Assembly (NCBI GenBank): GCA_964247055.1 | Contig: OZ176051.1 | Coordinates: 10,292,001 to 10,356,000 of the forward strand | Length of the DNA: 64,000 bases | Source: Paragordius varius | Taxonomy: Eukaryota > Nematomorpha | Direction of reading: 5' to 3' | Shown here: piece by piece, positions 1 to 12,700 of the stretch | How the letters are laid out: each line of letters opens with the position of its first letter | How positions within the stretch are numbered: position 1 is the first letter of the stretch | The notes under the pieces: model-generated | Seen by the model: the letters and a program-made list of their open reading frames with translations, nothing else | What the model was told of the DNA's origin: nothing | Database searches by the model: none | Program-made: the position numbers and the translations under genes

Positions 1-371
1 ATAAAGACAACCATATTTTTTTTAAAAACCTTAATTTTATATTGTAACCTACCTTTTTAGGTTGCGAAAAAAGGAATAGATATTTACACTCTCTCTATTA
101 TCACAGATTATATGGTAAATGTATGTAGAAAAAACGGTGTGCTGGTAAAATATTTGTCTTTTAATTTTTGTTTCATTATAATTTTTATGTGTAATTTAAT
201 CACTTTTCCAATCAATAAATCAATTATGGCCAAATTTTATTTAAACCATGAAAGAAAGAATATTCCAATTTTATCACATTTTTTCCATATCTCAAGCATG
301 ATATATAATAGTATGGAGCGCGTGAAGTTTGCAACACCATTTTGTAAAAACTTTTGATATTTTGAATATTG
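1..371. other. 3' flank of CCDC124 homologue
   Basis: No gene is seen here. On the minus strand an AATAAA lies at 236-241, about 130 bases past the CCDC124 stop, and is a plausible polyadenylation signal. Bases 5-50 resemble the inner part of the Tc1/mariner-like MITE arm found at 8791 (shared run gacaaccat followed by T/A tracts), so a truncated copy may enter from the left edge. Confidence 0.4.
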
Positions 372-2825
372 TTATGTCGTTATCGAAGATATAAGATGTT
401 CACCATTATTTATATTATTATCATCACCATTGATTTCTGCAGCCATAATCCGTGCCTTATTCGCTTGTTGGATATGTTGATTCATAGGGTTTTCAGGAGA
501 TTTTAGCCATTCTTTTCGAAGCATTTGTTTAACCTGACTGAGCCGTAAGTGTGGATTTTCTTTCTTTAAACGTTCCAGATGGCATGATTCAAAAGCGGCA
601 AATGCGGCCCGCATTCTACGTTCCGGGTGTTGGTCTATATCACTAATTTTTCCATCATTTGTGCTATAATGGATAAAAAAATGTGACAAAAAAACGGAAA
701 ATGAAAAACTAAATTTGGAGGGGGAAAATGGAAAACAAAGTGGCAGTTTTTTATTCTGAGTTAAGTTTGAATGGCTATATTTTTTCAATTATAATTTTGA
801 TTGTAATTCATCGAGCCCTAAACGGCTTGATTAGATAATTTTACGGAAATTGTATATTGATATTTTTCAATAATTTTTTTTTAATTTTATCCTATCTATA
901 AAATAACCCATTTTTAAATTATTAAAGCTGGTGGTTTTCTGTATCTTGATATCAGAAATTTTTAAAAAGTATAAGGCCCCGAGATAACAGAAACTATTGG
1001 ATATAAATGTATGAGATTTCAATAAATAAACTACTGCGAACTTATGCGACTTAAAAAAATGTCATATTGGGTAGGCAAGTATCTAAGGGGAAAATTAAAT
1101 ATGCTGGTCGTGCTTATCGATATACTGTAAATTTTAACTGACAACAATAATTATTGATTAGCTTTATATAAGTTAGTGGTGGGTTAAAACCATTTCTACC
1201 TTATACCAAATTTTTTTATCAAAAAATGAGCATAAAAATAGATGTATACATATACAAATGGTTCTATATATATATTTATGCCAATTTTTAAAAAAAAAAT
1301 TTTTTAAAGTTAAAGCTGGTAAAATTTTGCAACTTAATAGAATTAAGGCAACGGTATTCCCGAAAGAGGGGCGTGAAAAATTTGGAGAATTTAATTATAT
1401 AAAACTAGAAACAAAATGAAGGATTCCAGGTGCGAATTAAAGATTTGTCACCGATATGTAAAATATATTTCAAAAATGCAGATATAAGGATCTCATTGAT
1501 TGGGATTTACATAATATTGTGATTTTATATTTTTTGATTTTTTTGAGAGGGGGGCGCAAGAATTTATATTTTAATTTGGTGGGGCGTGAACAAAAAGTTG
1601 GAAACCAGTGTCTTAAGGCATACACAATTACAAAGATATAAAACTTAAAAATAATTTCGAAAACTATAAAACTGCCGCTCTTTAACTAATATTTGGCTTT
1701 GGTATTTTATGATTTGACTTTGCATTAAAATAAAAGTGTGAATAATTCCTATACCACAAATCGGGTCCTTGTTAAACGAAGCCCAAAAAAACATAAATAA
1801 ACGTTTTAAATGTGTTAGTATGTAACAAATATATAATTATAATGTAAGAGTTATATATAGTTTTCATTTTTGTAAAAAAGGGTTGGCGCATAGACATTTT
1901 CTTTAATATAATCGAATTTCGCTTAAAAACCTGTGTAAGAGAACAACTAAAAGACTTTTGCAAATATGGTTACTGCAAAACTATTATATATAAAATGATA
2001 TTAATGCATACTTTAAAAGTGACAATGCTTGATCAACATTCCTGGCCTGGTCATCTAAGCTAAAACTTTTGTTAAAATTTTCTTCCAATTCAATCGGTTG
2101 AACGACATTCGATAATTTTGTGGATATCTCTATATTTATTATTGTTACAAAAGGGTTTACTGTTGTTTAGGGCTTCCAGTTCGGAAGATTTCTTATTTGC
2201 GATAGAAAAATGGGTTACTTTGTTGACCATTTGTGTGGTTGGTTTTCCCTTCAATTGACTCATTTCATCCTCATACACTTTTTTATTTTCCATTTTTCGC
2301 ATCAGCGCTTCTTGTTTTTTGCGTTCCATCTCGTCCTAAAAATAAAAAGTTTATAACTGATAAAACAAATCTAAAATGATTAGAAAAAGAGGCTACATTA
2401 TATAAAAAGTTATTTGCTAATTTTAAATTCTTCCGAACTCCATTAATTCGTAAAGTTGATCTATATTTCAACAAATGTTAGTACATATCTAATTAAAATA
2501 AAAAATTGTATCAATTTGATATTCCTAGTAATGAGAAAAACATAAAATTATTCAATCAACGTTAATAACTGCGGTTAAGAAATATAATTTTATAAGCGCT
2601 AAATACTGAAGTGATTCGCAACTATAATTATTAATTGATGATGGCTTAAAATAGAATTGATATTACCTTTCTTTGGTTTTTTCGGTTAATAATTTTATCA
2701 TCATCTCTCCATAATTCATCTTCTTTCTCTTGTTTTATTTTTTCTTTTTCTTGTAACTTTTTTTCCTCAATCCGTGCTCTGGCCTCTGCAGCTTTTGAAT
2801 TTTCTCCTTTAAATTTTTTGGGCAT
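372..2825 (-). CDS. CCDC124: CCDC124 (Lso2-type) homologue, 4 exons
   Basis: Ribosome-associated coiled-coil protein; relatives (human CCDC124, yeast Lso2) bind vacant or hibernating ribosomes. Exons on the minus strand are 2825-2667, 2335-2161, 2129-2012 and 642-372, giving 240 residues (human 223). The N-terminus MPKKFKGENSKAAEARAR is the family start, followed by a charged helix with WRDDDK and RKNQRK. The middle exon supplies ELEEN and a DDQARNVDQAL segment matching the human LEENVNR...TIEDAIAVL region. The last exon carries HPERRMRAAFAAFE and RLSQVKQMLRKEWLKSPENPMNQ, the diagnostic C-terminal block. Intron 2 is only 31 nt (2130-2160); without it the frame breaks, with it every phase fits. 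Intron 3 is about 1.4 kb. The start codon lies 48 bp from the FBXO21 start on the other strand. Orthology is firm; splice sites are inferred from phase and homology. Confidence 0.93.
643..2011. other. Long third intron of CCDC124 homologue
   Basis: No exon is apparent. Around 1550-1612 a G-rich stretch (gggcgcaag ... ttggaaaccagtg) resembles the end of a hAT-type non-autonomous element and is shared with 13021-13107. The rest is plain AT-rich sequence with homopolymer runs. Confidence 0.35.
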
Positions 2826-2873
2826 TTAAAATTTTGAGCCAAATGATTATCTGAATGTAATGTTAACAGATGT
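2826..2873. promoter_or_regulatory. Head-to-head promoter between CCDC124 and FBXO21
   Basis: Only 48 bases separate the two start codons on opposite strands, so promoters and 5' leaders must overlap or lie inside the genes. No TATA box or other motif is obvious. A shared bidirectional promoter is inferred from the spacing alone. Confidence 0.5.
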
Positions 2874-5800
2874 ATGGATATCCAGAGGGAAACAGTAAAT
2901 ATTTTTCATGTCCCCAACGAAATTATAATTGATTGCTTATGCTCAGATATTTTAAGCGATAATGATATATTATCATTTGCTTCATCTTGTCATTTATACA
3001 ATAATCTAGTCAAACCATCTCAAAAATTATGGAAATTGAGATTTGTTAGAAGGTAATTAATTTGGATTACCTACTATAGATGGCCAAATGTAATTTTAAC
3101 TATTGTTGATGATTGGTTTGGTTGTTATAGGTCTCGTATATATTTTAACAAGAAATTCCGAGAACTCATAGCCAAATTGGCTTACGAACAATATTACGTA
3201 ATTATTTTTGTTATATTAGAAAAAAAATATATCATCCAAACAACTCACTCAATTTTATGTGTTAATGACAACTTCCGATAACGGATATCATTTTATTATT
3301 GATGAATTAACATCTCTAATATTTTGCACAGACAAATATCAAGAATTGACTCTAAAATATTATGCCGAAATAATCCTCAACTATATATCACAACATATAA
3401 CTCGAAGAGATTTGGACATATATTTACAATCAACTGAAAAAAATCTAGAAAAAGGTAGAAATTAATTTAATATGCAAATTTGTAATGCAATCAACCTCTT
3501 TCCCTTTATACTAATCTCATAAAATTAATTTAAAAAAATGCATTTTTTCCCAAAAATTAATATTTTTCTAAATATGCTTTGGAAAAATAACTAAATTTTG
3601 TTTTTTAATTATTTTTAGCGTATTATCAGGTTTTTAAAGTAGAGTTTACTTATATGATAATTTTAAAAAAAACCTTATAAACCAGATTGCCAGATGATTT
3701 TACAAGAACTCATTATTATTTGTCACTATTTTTTTGAAGAGATTATAATAGCTTTTTACCCTAAAAAATTGAAGCATTTTAAATATGCTATCATTAATTA
3801 GTATGATGAAAAGCCACACTTATCAAATCAAACTACAGGATTCACGTTCCAAAGAGTTTTGTGGCTAATATAAAGGGAAAGTCTATGTTTTAGAACTGAT
3901 CTTTTTTATTCGTAGCTAAACATGGTTTAAAGGCGAAAAAAGATAATTATTGAAAATATAGTTGCGGACAAGGAAGCCTACCCTACAAACTTTTTGTTTG
4001 ATGAGGACTTTATTTTAGTATAATAATTTATTGAAATGGGGTATCTGGAAGACATATTATGTGTAGTCATCAATTCATGGTGAGTGTTTTGATTAAATTA
4101 AGGTTAAGATATATCATATTAAGAGTGACAAAAGAATGAATGACAGACGATATTAAAAGGTCAATATCATTATCATAGACAATCTTTGCACATTTTAGGA
4201 CGCATTTATCGAAACCTGATTGTTGTTTTATAATTCACAAATAATCGATTTTAATAATAATTTATCTAGGTGTTAATCTTGTCCCAGAACGATCTTAACC
4301 GATTTACAAAAAGTCGGATAATAGATCACATTATAAAATTTGTTAAAGAAATATCATTATTTTTCCATCGTCTCTAAAATTAAGCATTGTCTATGAGGAC
4401 TGACCTTTTAGTAACGGCATTTATAGTTAATAAAATATTCTCTATTTATTCTTTCTATATAACCTTCACATAATCAATTATAAATTCTTTTATCCAAAAA
4501 TACAAAAATGAATATATTTGATCATCAATTATATGTCTACTAGATACACCACTCAATTAAGTATGATAATTTATTAAAAAACTTTTAAATACATCTTATT
4601 CGAATAAAAAGTTTTCTGGATTAGGCTTATTTTTCCCACCAACACTCTACATTGGACAGATAATTTTTTTGCCTTTAAACCATGTTTGTTGTTGTTGAGC
4701 TTGTAATCGATTATCCACCATTAGCGATTTTATAAGAAAACTTCCTCAACTTGGTCGTAATCTTTTTGATATAGTTTTTGCAGTGACATTTTGGAAAGTG
4801 ATAAAATTTTGTCTATCCAACAAATACGTGTTCGGCCTCTTCCTCTCTTATTTTTCCTAAACACCCTATTCTTGTCAGAAATCCCCGATTTATGTGTACA
4901 AAATAACCAACTGACAATAAATTAGACCATATCTAAAACACATTTACCCTTATTAAATTAGCCACGAAATCTCTTCAGTTTGGGAAACCAGGCTGCTCAA
5001 AAGGGTTAATCTTGTAGTTTGATTTGATATATTATCCACTCATCAAGTGACACTGTATTCCTACATTAGCCTTTTGTCAATAGTTCCAAAATTAAATGTG
5101 ATACAACAACACTCAAATTTCCTAATTTATTAGTGAGAGTGGCAATAATGGACTATCGATTGTTTTACACTTCCTTTTCATGCGATCGTGTGTTACTTTC
5201 AATCGAGACGCTTAACCGAATTTAAAATTCTTTTGACAATTATTATCGCTAAAATTAATGAAATTGACTAGTAGTCGTACTTCCCATATAATATTCTTTG
5301 ATGTTTTATTGGTGACCATTCATACAAAGTTTTTTTGATTGGATAATTCAAATTTAATCGAACTTGTTTGGGGCATTGTAGGTTTAAATTTGGTTTTATG
5401 TAGGATTCAATGATTTATTTAAATGCATACATATGGATGAATCCTGGGTTTTTAAAACATACTCATGCATTAGCCCACACACCAATGTATTTTTATTTAA
5501 AGTTATTTATTATTATTCTTTCCCAAATTATTCGACTATTGTTGTCAAATCGCCACTAATTTTAGTATTAAATGTTGACACCTTTCATCTATCGACAGTG
5601 TTGTTTCGTTCTTGTATTCTATATTTTGCTGTATAACGTTTATTGTTTTTGTGGTGTCCAGAATCGGTGGCATGGTGTGTATCTCAGCAAGCATTTTTCA
5701 TTTGATTTCGGTCCAAAGAGTTTGGTTTGCATTTTTAAGTTTTCTCCAGCATTTAATCTATAATCATATATTTTTTATGTTCCTTTAATGAGTTTTTTAC

Positions 5801-8800
5801 TATATATACTTGTTTACGACCTTGTCAAACAGGTGAACTCTCTCTAAAATGTACATACATATAAAATTTCATATTATTATCATTAGCGTACCAGGTAAAG
5901 CGCAAAGTGGGTACATTTTAACATTGTAACGGTGGGTATATTAAGTGGAAATTTTGTGCAAAGTAGCTTTAAAATTGGGTTTTTTTAGGCGCTAAAAAAT
6001 AAACTTATTTAAATTATTTTACCAATTTTTGCTGGTCCATTTAAAAAAAGCATATCTATATCGCCAATTTTCGAGATAGGTTGCACATCTGCATTTAATA
6101 GATTATTCAGTTTGATAAAAAGATTCACTATTCGAAGCGCATTGTTTATCGAAGCTGTTGATTAGTATTTTATCACAATGCAGCATTCTTTATAATTATA
6201 TATCACGCGCACTTTAAAAGCAAGTTGGTCCTTAAACATTTCTGGGATTTGAACGTTGGTTTTTGAACACTTAAAGTTGGTCCTTGAACATTTTAAGCTG
6301 GTATAACTTATTGTCTTGTTTTCTTTTATTATCATTCATTTATTTTATCATTGTTAACCTATTTTCTTTATTTATCATAAACTTTAAAGATAATATCATT
6401 TTTAATCATTCAGAAACCGTATATCTTTATTATCATAAAATATATTATATTAATTAGATATTAACATGTAAATTGAAAATATACAAGTTTTCTGATATAA
6501 TAATTACAATTTTTGTTAGAAATATTTAGTTAATAATTATGTTAAATTGGCGAAAATTTGTTTGAAACAAAAAATTAGTTTTTGAGTAAAAAAATTTATT
6601 TTTAAATGAATAATATAAAAAATAAAGGAAATTAGGTTAAAAAAATAAAATAAAAAACAAAAGAAAATATATGGCTAAATTTAAAAATTTAAGGGCCAAG
6701 TCTAAATAAAATTAACCTAATTGATAATAAAGACACTTTTTTGAGCATGCTCTTAAACTTCCATTTGTTAAAAAAATTTATACTTTTTCTTACAAAAATT
6801 TAATGTTTTATCACGTATCTAATTTAATTTTTTTGGTAACTTATTTTTAAAAAGTTATTTTGTACTATATTTTAGGAATTTATTTATTCAATTTATGGCA
6901 TCAACCTAAACTCTTGCTAACGAATGAATTGGAAAAAACCGCACAAACTTTGGACGAAATGGCTAATGATATATGGAATGAATTAGTATGTGAATCATCA
7001 AATAATATAAAATTATTTGCAAAATATTGCAGTGATAGTATCTCACTTCATTCAGGCACTGATAAGAAGAAAACTCTGATAACTAGATCCGGTAAAAATA
7101 TTTTTTTAATTATTGGACAGAACATGACTCTTTTTTTTTAAACTGTTTAGATACTATAACGGGTAGAAATACGGTTTTAAAAACGTGTTTTTTTTTCAGT
7201 TTTTATAAGAGTTTATCTTGTTTTTGATTAATAAAAGTTCAGTTTTTTAGATAATCAAAATAAAATTTAATAAAAATATTTTGAGCTTGCTCATTTTAAA
7301 GTAGCTATCTCTATTAACAAAAATTAGACAATTTATCTTATTGATAAAAGAACGGCATAGACTTAACTTTTTTAGCGCAACAAAATGATGTTGAACCGAA
7401 AATAATTTTAATTTTTATGAAATAAAATATTTTATTTATATTTTTATATAATCCATATAGAATATCTTAATTTACGCCTTACCAATAAAATATCCGCATT
7501 GACCAGTGAAATGGAAATAAGCATACTTAAGGCGATTGGCAATTATTTATTTTTACAAAAAGGATTTACAGGAAATTTGGATCATGATCAGTGGATTGAA
7601 AATACTTTCTTAAATATTGTAAGATTTATTTGCTGAATTTTGCTTTAATATATTTGATATTCTTCGCCTTTTAATTTTATATCAGTAAATAACTATTTTA
7701 TTAGTAATTATGCTGGAAAGTTGTTAATTATTGCCAAATAGTAAATACAACTGTTAAAAGGGTTATTATCATACGTTGTTTAAGTTTGCGGATGATGAGG
7801 CAGGAATGCTGATTGATATTTCCGGGTTATCTAGATTTTTAGTCTTTTACTTCTCCCGTCTTCTCCTTCGGCCGACCAATCCATGCGATTCTTTAATTGA
7901 TCAGCATGTTTGCGGATAATTTTGCCATTGTCGTTGACATTGTACGATAACCCGATTTGTCCCTCCCTCCAACCAGTACACAATTCATTCTTCATATATA
8001 CCTTTTGCCCCTTTTCAAACTCCTGCGGAATGTCGGGAGTATCCATAAATTCGTTGGGTTTCGTTTTCATCCATGTAAATGGGCTTTGCATACTTCTTTT
8101 TAGAAACAAATGCGCGGGGGTCTTGGCGCGTTATATCAAGAATGAATTGTGTACTGGTTGGAGGGAGGGACAAATCGTCGACAGAACGGGACGGTTATCG
8201 TACAATGTCAACGACAATGGCAAAATTATCCGCAAACATGCTGATCAATTAAATATCGCATGGATTGGTCGGCCGAAGGAGAAGACGGGAGAAGTGAGGA
8301 AAAGACTAAAAATCTAGATAACCTGGAAATATCAATCAGCATTCCTAACTCATCATCCGCAAACTTAAACAACGTATGATAATAACCCTTTTAACAACAA
8401 CAAAAGACAATAATATTGGCATATAGTTATTTTTTTCACTTTTTACTATTATTAGATAGGCACAACGCAATATAGGCCAATAATATAATTCTCTTTGCGA
8501 TTTGGCAATAATTAATAACTTTCCAGCAATAACTTGCTATTACTCTATTTTCAGTCCATATGCGAATAACCGAAAATTATATAATGTTTTTGTTTAGGTT
8601 CTAACCAAAAAAACTGGACTTCCTATATCTCTTTGCGTTCTTTACGTATTATTGGCCCAAAGATTGGGCATATCGGATAATTTGAAAATATTGGATTTCC
8701 CTAAACGTGTTATATTACGTTATACCCCTCATGAAAATAACTCGTATGTATCATCTTTTAAGTGAGTTAGTTGTTTTACAATCAAATATGCAGTAAAACT

Positions 8801-11238
8801 TAAAATCACACGGACAAAACGTAAAATATAAAGACAAATATATTTTTCTAAATGACAACCATGCTTTTTAAATCTTGATTTATTGAATATAACTCATTGT
8901 TTTAAACAACAAAGTATGAAAAGATAATCATGGGTAACACAATCAATTATATATATTATAATTGTAAATATATCATTTATGAGAAAAATTAAAATTTAAA
9001 AAACTATGGTTTTCTTTTAGAAAAAAATATTTGTCTTTGTATTTTTACGTTTTGTCCGTATAATTTCAGTTTTTACTGTATTATTATTTTGTTTTTTAGT
9101 TTTTTTTTAATTTATTTTGAATATGATAATAAAAATAAGCGAAATTTTCGCTGTTTATACATAAATATTTCATTAAATATTTTAGCGATAATCGAAATTC
9201 TGATACTATATTTATTGACCCATACAACGGGGGTTCCTTCATGAATTACAATGAATTGCAAGTCGCACCATTCGTCGATCATATATTGGAGGAAAATGAT
9301 TTTCCTATCGCTGATACCAAAATGGTATATAAATTTGTGTTTCAATAAATTTTTGTTGTAAACATATAAATAATAAATTTAATTATGATTATTATTTTGT
9401 GTTTGTATAAATTCCATTTTTTACCATTTATTTTTGTATTTTAATTATTATTTAGACTTTTAATTAAATATTCCATTTTTTATTATTAGTGAGATTAATA
9501 AATTACTACAGATATATGGATATATCGTTCGGTTATGGTTAAAATATTTATGTTGAAACTTTATTGCTAAAATTTTATTATAGGCTGTTCGATTTATAAA
9601 AAATAATTTTATGTTTACAATGCTGCAAATGATATTAGGTTTTGCAACGGATGGCCCGCAATTTGATAGCCAATTTGTACGTTAACACGGAAGATATGAT
9701 CACATTTTCCCGTTTTCGTTACGCAGTTGAATGTTCACTCATTTTAGATCCTGAAGATTTTGATATGCGTTTCTTGCTTTTAAAATTGTACCTTTACCTC
9801 GATATAGAATTTGAAAAGGTAAAATATTTTTCGCACTATTGTTAATTACTTTTATAATTCTTATAATTTAATTTTTGATTCCGTAAAAGGTCATAGAAAA
9901 TTTGAATGATTTAGCTGGCCGTGGATTGCATAAAGCTTTATGTCAAACGTTGTTAACTGAAGCTAAACACAAAATGTTGTTAGATGAAAATAGAACAGTA
10001 ATATTATAATTTATACAAATAATTTTTTGTTTGAAAGAATTGGTGTTTTTGTAAAGGAAGGAGAATACCCCTAAAATTAAAGGTATGAAACGATTAACTG
10101 GTACAAAAACTCACTCATCAAGTTTAAATTTTTCAAAATTTAATAAAAAAATTTAAATTTCAAACATATAGCTTTTTATTGGAACAGCTAAATTTAATTT
10201 TGGTTGCATTTTTTGATTTTTCAACAAAAAAATAATTTCAAATATTTGGTTAAAATACTAATCTAATTAACACAATGAATTGAGCTTATATTTATAAGTA
10301 CGGTGTCTTCCAATTTTTAGATTACCTGTGTTTAAATATTTCACCCATATTTAATTTTACTTTTTAATCACCAAGTTAGAAATTGTTAAACGAAGTGATC
10401 CCATAAACTGCAACGTTTTGTACAGTGTTGGTATGATTATGCAACATAAACGGTAGATTGTTCTAAAATTTAATGATTTATTGGATAATTTTGATAAAAT
10501 AACTTTATGTTTTAGATATCAATATACCTGTGTAATAATATCGTGGGATCCGGTTTGTAAAGCTTCTGATGAATGGAAACTCCAAATGGGTGTTGCTAAT
10601 CTTGAACAAAATGGTGAATATCAACCATTTTATCATGTATTGGTTCAGGATGGTACTAATCGATACGCAGCTCAGGGTAGGCCTCCTGTATAATTTTGTA
10701 GATTTAATCACAATATGCATTTTAATGGAGCTTATTACAAACTATAGTAGGGTCATTTGCAAACAGGAATGTATGGAAAAAACGAAAGGAAATAATTGTT
10801 TATTCAATATTTTGTTGTTTTATCCATATGCTACTGAACCAAAATTACCCAACTAAGCAACCATTTAAATACTTTATTATGAAGTTTTAAACTATTAAGA
10901 TAAATTGAAAGATTGATAACTAGAAAACATTAAGTGATTCTATATTACGTATGATCAGTATGACTTTTCTAAAAAAATATTTTTATATTTATTATATATA
11001 TTCTTTCATTTCATTTTTTGGCACAGAAAATTTGACTTACTGTCCGAATCCTATATTTGTTGATCATAATCAAATCGGAATGTATTTTGAAGAGTTCATG
11101 GGAACCCATTTTGTCGCCAATCCTCGAAAAAGAGAGGAATATCCTGAAGATTATGAATATCTCTCTCATATAGTTCAAAAACTTTATCGCCCTGTTGATA
11201 TGAAAAATAGAATATATACCCTAATAAATGAAATTTAG
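2874..11238 (+). CDS. FBXO21: F-box only protein 21 homologue, 13 exons
   Basis: Substrate receptor of an SCF ubiquitin ligase. Exons: 2874-3052, 3131-3197, 3220-3454, 6876-7091, 7461-7618, 8598-8743, 9186-9324, 9639-9818, 9890-9997, 10061-10082, 10380-10452, 10516-10676, 11027-11238; 631 residues against 628 in human. An F-box (about residues 10-60, VPNEIIIDCL...LWKLRF) is followed by the transglutaminase-like/TPR region (KKTGLPISLCVLY near 288; VLQRMARNLIANLY near 381) and a C-terminal YccV-like hemimethylated-DNA-binding domain (YTCVIISWDPVC, then QPFYHVLVQDGTNRYAAQ, then GMYFEEFMGTHF and YPEDYEYL). Every junction keeps phase. Intron 2 is 22 nt (3198-3219) and exon 10 is 22 nt. Introns 3, 5 and 6 hold transposon debris. 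AATAAA follows at 11288-11293. Orthology is very strong; the tiny exon 10 is the least certain piece. Confidence 0.95.
3455..6875. repeat. FBXO21 intron 3 with inverted copies of a degenerate repeat
   Basis: The 3.4-kb intron holds no host exon. Bases about 3800-4030 match the reverse complement of about 5065-4560 (shared tatcaaatcaaactaca, gtggctaat, then acatggtttaaaggc), so two copies of one degenerate repeat sit in opposite orientation. Read on the minus strand, the longer copy has a broken stretch including KRGRGRTR and CWIDKI, faintly like the basic C-terminal end of some LINE polyproteins; this is a weak resemblance. From 5760 to 6875 the sequence is AT-rich with short near-repeats (aagttggtcctt, gaacattt) around 6220-6300. 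Confidence 0.4.
7752..8398. mobile_element. Old Ty3/Gypsy retrotransposon fragment, inverted pair (broken)
   Basis: Two arms of about 250 bases, roughly 7752-8000 and 8134-8398, are reverse complements of one another, with a spacer of about 130 bases continuing the left-arm sequence. Each arm reads as the C-terminal end of a Ty3/Gypsy integrase; the left arm is on the minus strand and the right arm on the plus strand. Motifs seen are GWREGQI, SYNVNDNG and RKHADQL. Only this small 3' part of the pol region remains and no LTR is seen, so the element is a dead fossil. It lies wholly inside FBXO21 intron 5. The arms differ at a number of sites, so the duplication is not brand new. Confidence 0.75.
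8791..9078. mobile_element. Tc1/mariner-like MITE, copy 1
   Basis: Inverted ends of about 70 bases: the left arm begins cagtaaaacttaaaatcaca and continues cggacaaaacg; the right arm is its imperfect complement ending cgttttgtccg ... ttttactg with TA after it. There is no coding content. It lies in FBXO21 intron 6. A second copy is at 37157-37436 and a piece at 47993-48046. Assignment to Tc1/mariner rests on the CAGT-type tip and TA flank and is tentative. Confidence 0.65.
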
Positions 11239-11319
11239 TATTAATTATTTCTTTCGTTTATTATTCTCTTTTCAAAAATTTTAAAACAATAAACTGGTGT
11301 AATGCGTTTTCTATGCCGA

Positions 11320-12466
11320 ATCTATATATTTATAAAAATGGAAAATGCTGGCTTTGTGATCTGGTACAGGAAAAACGGTAGACCCAATCAAATCCAAACT
11401 TCGAAAAAATATAATCATTAATGAATGCCCCGACAATAGCTTCGCCCTTTTTGTGAAATAGGTCCCAAGTTCGGGCCCACCCCGTGTGAAAAACGGTTTT
11501 TTTTTGAAAACAGAAGTCCACAAAAATCGTGTCTTTGAGACAATTTTCTGGAGAACGTGTTGGACCATTCAATTTCAAATACGATTTTTGTTTACTTATT
11601 TTCGATTGCGCCGAACATAGTCGAGTCACTTTCTTGATTTAGACCCTCTTTTTACCCGCTACCCCCGTAAAATGCCACCTTTTTCAAAAAACAAAGTCCA
11701 CAAAAATAATTTTTTAAATCGATTTTTCGCCCTAGGTATGAGACCGTAAAAATTCAATATGGATTCCACGTATTCCCTGTTTAAAGGCAAAAATTTTAGT
11801 CAGGCGTTTCTTTGATGATAGCTGCTGGGTAAGGAGCTACCCGCTAAAAACTGATTCCTCATGTAACTTTGTGATCTGTTTCCGGAAAACCGCCCATATA
11901 AATTCAAACATCGAAAAAATTTAATCATTAATGAATGCCCCGACAATAGCTTCGCCCTTTTTTGGAATTAGGTCCCCAGTTCGGGCCTACCCCGTGTGAA
12001 AAATGGGTTAAGTCAATTTTTTGAAGAACGTGTTGGACCATTCAATTTTAAATATGATTTTTGTTTACTTATTTTTGATCGCGCTGAACATAGGCGACTC
12101 ACTTTTTTGATTTAGGCCCTCTTTTTACCCGATACCCCTGTAAAATGCCATTTTTTTCAAAAAAAATTAAGTCCACAAAAATAATTTTTTGATTGTATTT
12201 TTTTGCCCAAGGTATGAGACTGTAAAAATTCGAGAAGGATTTTTCGTATTGCCTGTTAAAAGGCAAAAATTTTAGTCAAGCGTTTCTTTGATGATAGCTG
12301 CTGGGTAAGGAGCTACCCGCTAAAAACTGATTCCTCATGTAACTTTGTGATCTGCTACCGGAAAACCGGTAGACCCATTCAAATCCAAACTTCGAACCCC
12401 CCCTCCCCAGAAGTCCGAAGGACTTCCTCGGGCTGCTTAGCAGCACGAGATTTACGCTAGTAATAT
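11320..12466 (+). mobile_element. Double-hairpin repeat element, copy A
   Basis: Begins tatatatttataaaaatgg and ends in two stem-loops: GAAGTCC-GAA-GGACTTC, then a longer one pairing CTCG with CGAG and GCTGC with GCAGC, followed by atttacgctagtaat. Inside are duplicated blocks of about 500 bases, each with ccaacacgtt / caattttctgg-type, gggcccaccccgtgtgaaaa-type and ctctttttacccgc-type segments; the second copy of the block is diverged. Copies B (40739-41792, reversed) and C (47080-47640) share both ends. Open frames through it are not conserved between copies. Hairpin end plus internal repeats suggests a non-autonomous Helentron-like element, but I cannot confirm the class. Confidence 0.6.
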
Positions 12467-12700
12467 TATATAAATAGAGGTCTAGTTATCATAAAAAAAT
12501 TTTTTATCATTAAATAAAAGAAAAATCAAATAATTTATTAACTAACATCAATGTGACTTAAAAAATCTTCATTAATGGGACAATATCAAATAATAGTTCT
12601 CAAGTTAAGGAATAATTTAAATACCTATTATTAATTCAATTATTTTCAGAGGAGTGTCTTTCAGAAATTACTTAAATTGCCCGCAAAAACCTCAAAATAA

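Noticed and set aside
3198-3219. Reading the tiny introns as frameshift errors or signs of pseudogenes
   Set aside because: The same solution, a GT...AG segment of 21-31 nt, restores phase in six independent conserved genes, whose products have near-normal length and no other defects.
5433-5763. Open frames at 5433-5636 and 5572-5763 in FBXO21 intron 3
   Set aside because: Hydrophobic, low-complexity translations without a recognisable motif, in a repeat-rich intron.
11311-11629. Open frames inside the double-hairpin elements (also 41376-41843 and 47034-47333)
   Set aside because: The frames are not maintained between the three copies and the translations match no protein family; the elements look non-coding.
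11811-11870. Possible hammerhead ribozyme in the double-hairpin element (tttgatgatagctgctgggt region)
   Set aside because: The CUGANGA and GAAA core strings are not both present in the required order.
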